Shown: piece after piece, positions 63,899 through 64,000 of the stretch | Layout: each line of letters begins with the position of its first letter | Position numbering within the stretch: position 1 is the stretch's first letter | Assembly (NCBI RefSeq): GCF_020075705.1 | Contig: NZ_JAIQUM010000008.1 | Location: forward strand, 1 to 64,000 | From: Metabacillus rhizolycopersici | GTDB taxonomy: Bacteria > Bacillota > Bacilli > Bacillales > Bacillaceae | Direction of reading: 5' to 3' | Length of the DNA stretch: 64,000 nucleotides | Made by a program: the position numbers and the translations under genes | Notes under the pieces: model-generated | What the model was told of the DNA's origin: nothing | Databases searched by the model: none | Seen by the model: only the letters and a program-made list of their open reading frames with translations

Positions 63899-64000
63899 CT
63901 AACTGATTACCCCATCTTCCGTAATCAATGCTGAAACAGCAATATCATGGGCTTCTGTAGGGACTATATCCACAATTTGAGATGAAAACGCTAATGACAA
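63899..64000 (-). CDS. yqgN: 5-formyltetrahydrofolate cyclo-ligase C-terminus (partial)
   Basis: The last 33 codons and stop of a gene entering from the right. LSLAFSSQIVDIVPTEAHDI and a final ITEDGV resemble the C-terminus of the YqgN/MTHFS family, which converts 5-formyl-THF to 5,10-methenyl-THF. The position next to gluP-ldh agrees with yqgN. It ends just 1 base beyond the DUF92 start codon. Confidence 0.7.
   Translation of the reverse strand: MSLAFSSQIVDIVPTEAHDIAVSALITEDGVIS

Overview
The window looks like a chromosomal segment of a low-GC, spore-forming member of the Bacillaceae. The right third (about 41-64 kb) keeps the gene order that Bacillus subtilis has from yqgN through the comG operon to the sin locus: yqgN (partial), DUF92, ldh, gluP/yqgP, a SpoVAF-like gene, yqgQ, glcK, yqgS, yqgT, yqgU, yqgV, a small DUF2759-type gene, yqgX, yqgY, comGA-GG, yqzE, yqzG, then sinR/sinI. 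A chemoreceptor gene and a SpoVAF-like gene interrupt this core. The tapA-sipW-tasA matrix operon, which lies between yqzG and sinR in B. subtilis, is absent; two small envelope-protein genes occupy the gap.

Divergent from sinR, and reading leftwards to about 17 kb, is a large exopolysaccharide (eps) operon: epsA (chain length), epsB (tyrosine kinase), an EAR-like structured leader RNA, a 52-residue protein, epsC, gtaB, an intrinsic terminator inside the operon, epsD, epsF, a GT2, epsG (polymerase type), a 48-residue protein, epsL (initiating sugar transferase), an ATP-grasp enzyme, a HAD hydrolase, epsN (aminotransferase), a run of GT32/GT4/GT2 glycosyltransferases, a pyruvyltransferase, a flippase, an acyltransferase and a GT14-like enzyme. 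Beyond it are a divergent beta-helix protein and galE.

From about 11.3 to 1.8 kb is a lasso-peptide cluster with two cyclase-precursor modules. One is a paeninodin-like 22-residue core. The other is an unusually long 39-residue core with two cysteines. They appear to share one set of HPr-kinase-like enzyme, RRE (PqqD-like) protein, leader protease, nucleotidyltransferase and ABC exporter. A third cyclase survives only as a frameshifted relic at 11.64-11.94 kb. Each precursor gene is followed by the same GCCCTTATAC...GTATAAGGGC hairpin.

The most interesting feature is regulatory. A palindrome of the form GTTCTTTATAAAGAAC, which matches the known SinR half-site GTTCTYT, recurs about 12 times. 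All copies I found are in intergenic regions between 8.8 and 40.3 kb: before both lasso modules, before a DUF5658/zinc-ribbon pair, in the galE/beta-helix divergent region, between epsB and the EAR element, and inside the -35/-10 spacer of the eps promoter. The SinR gene itself sits next to this promoter. I infer that lasso-peptide production, exopolysaccharide and a surface beta-helix protein form one SinR/SinI biofilm regulon. Other points are a reversed, overlapping sinR-sinI order, four copies of an intergenic inverted-repeat element, a Rex box before ldh, and a 20-bp periodic array at the left edge resembling a transposon end.
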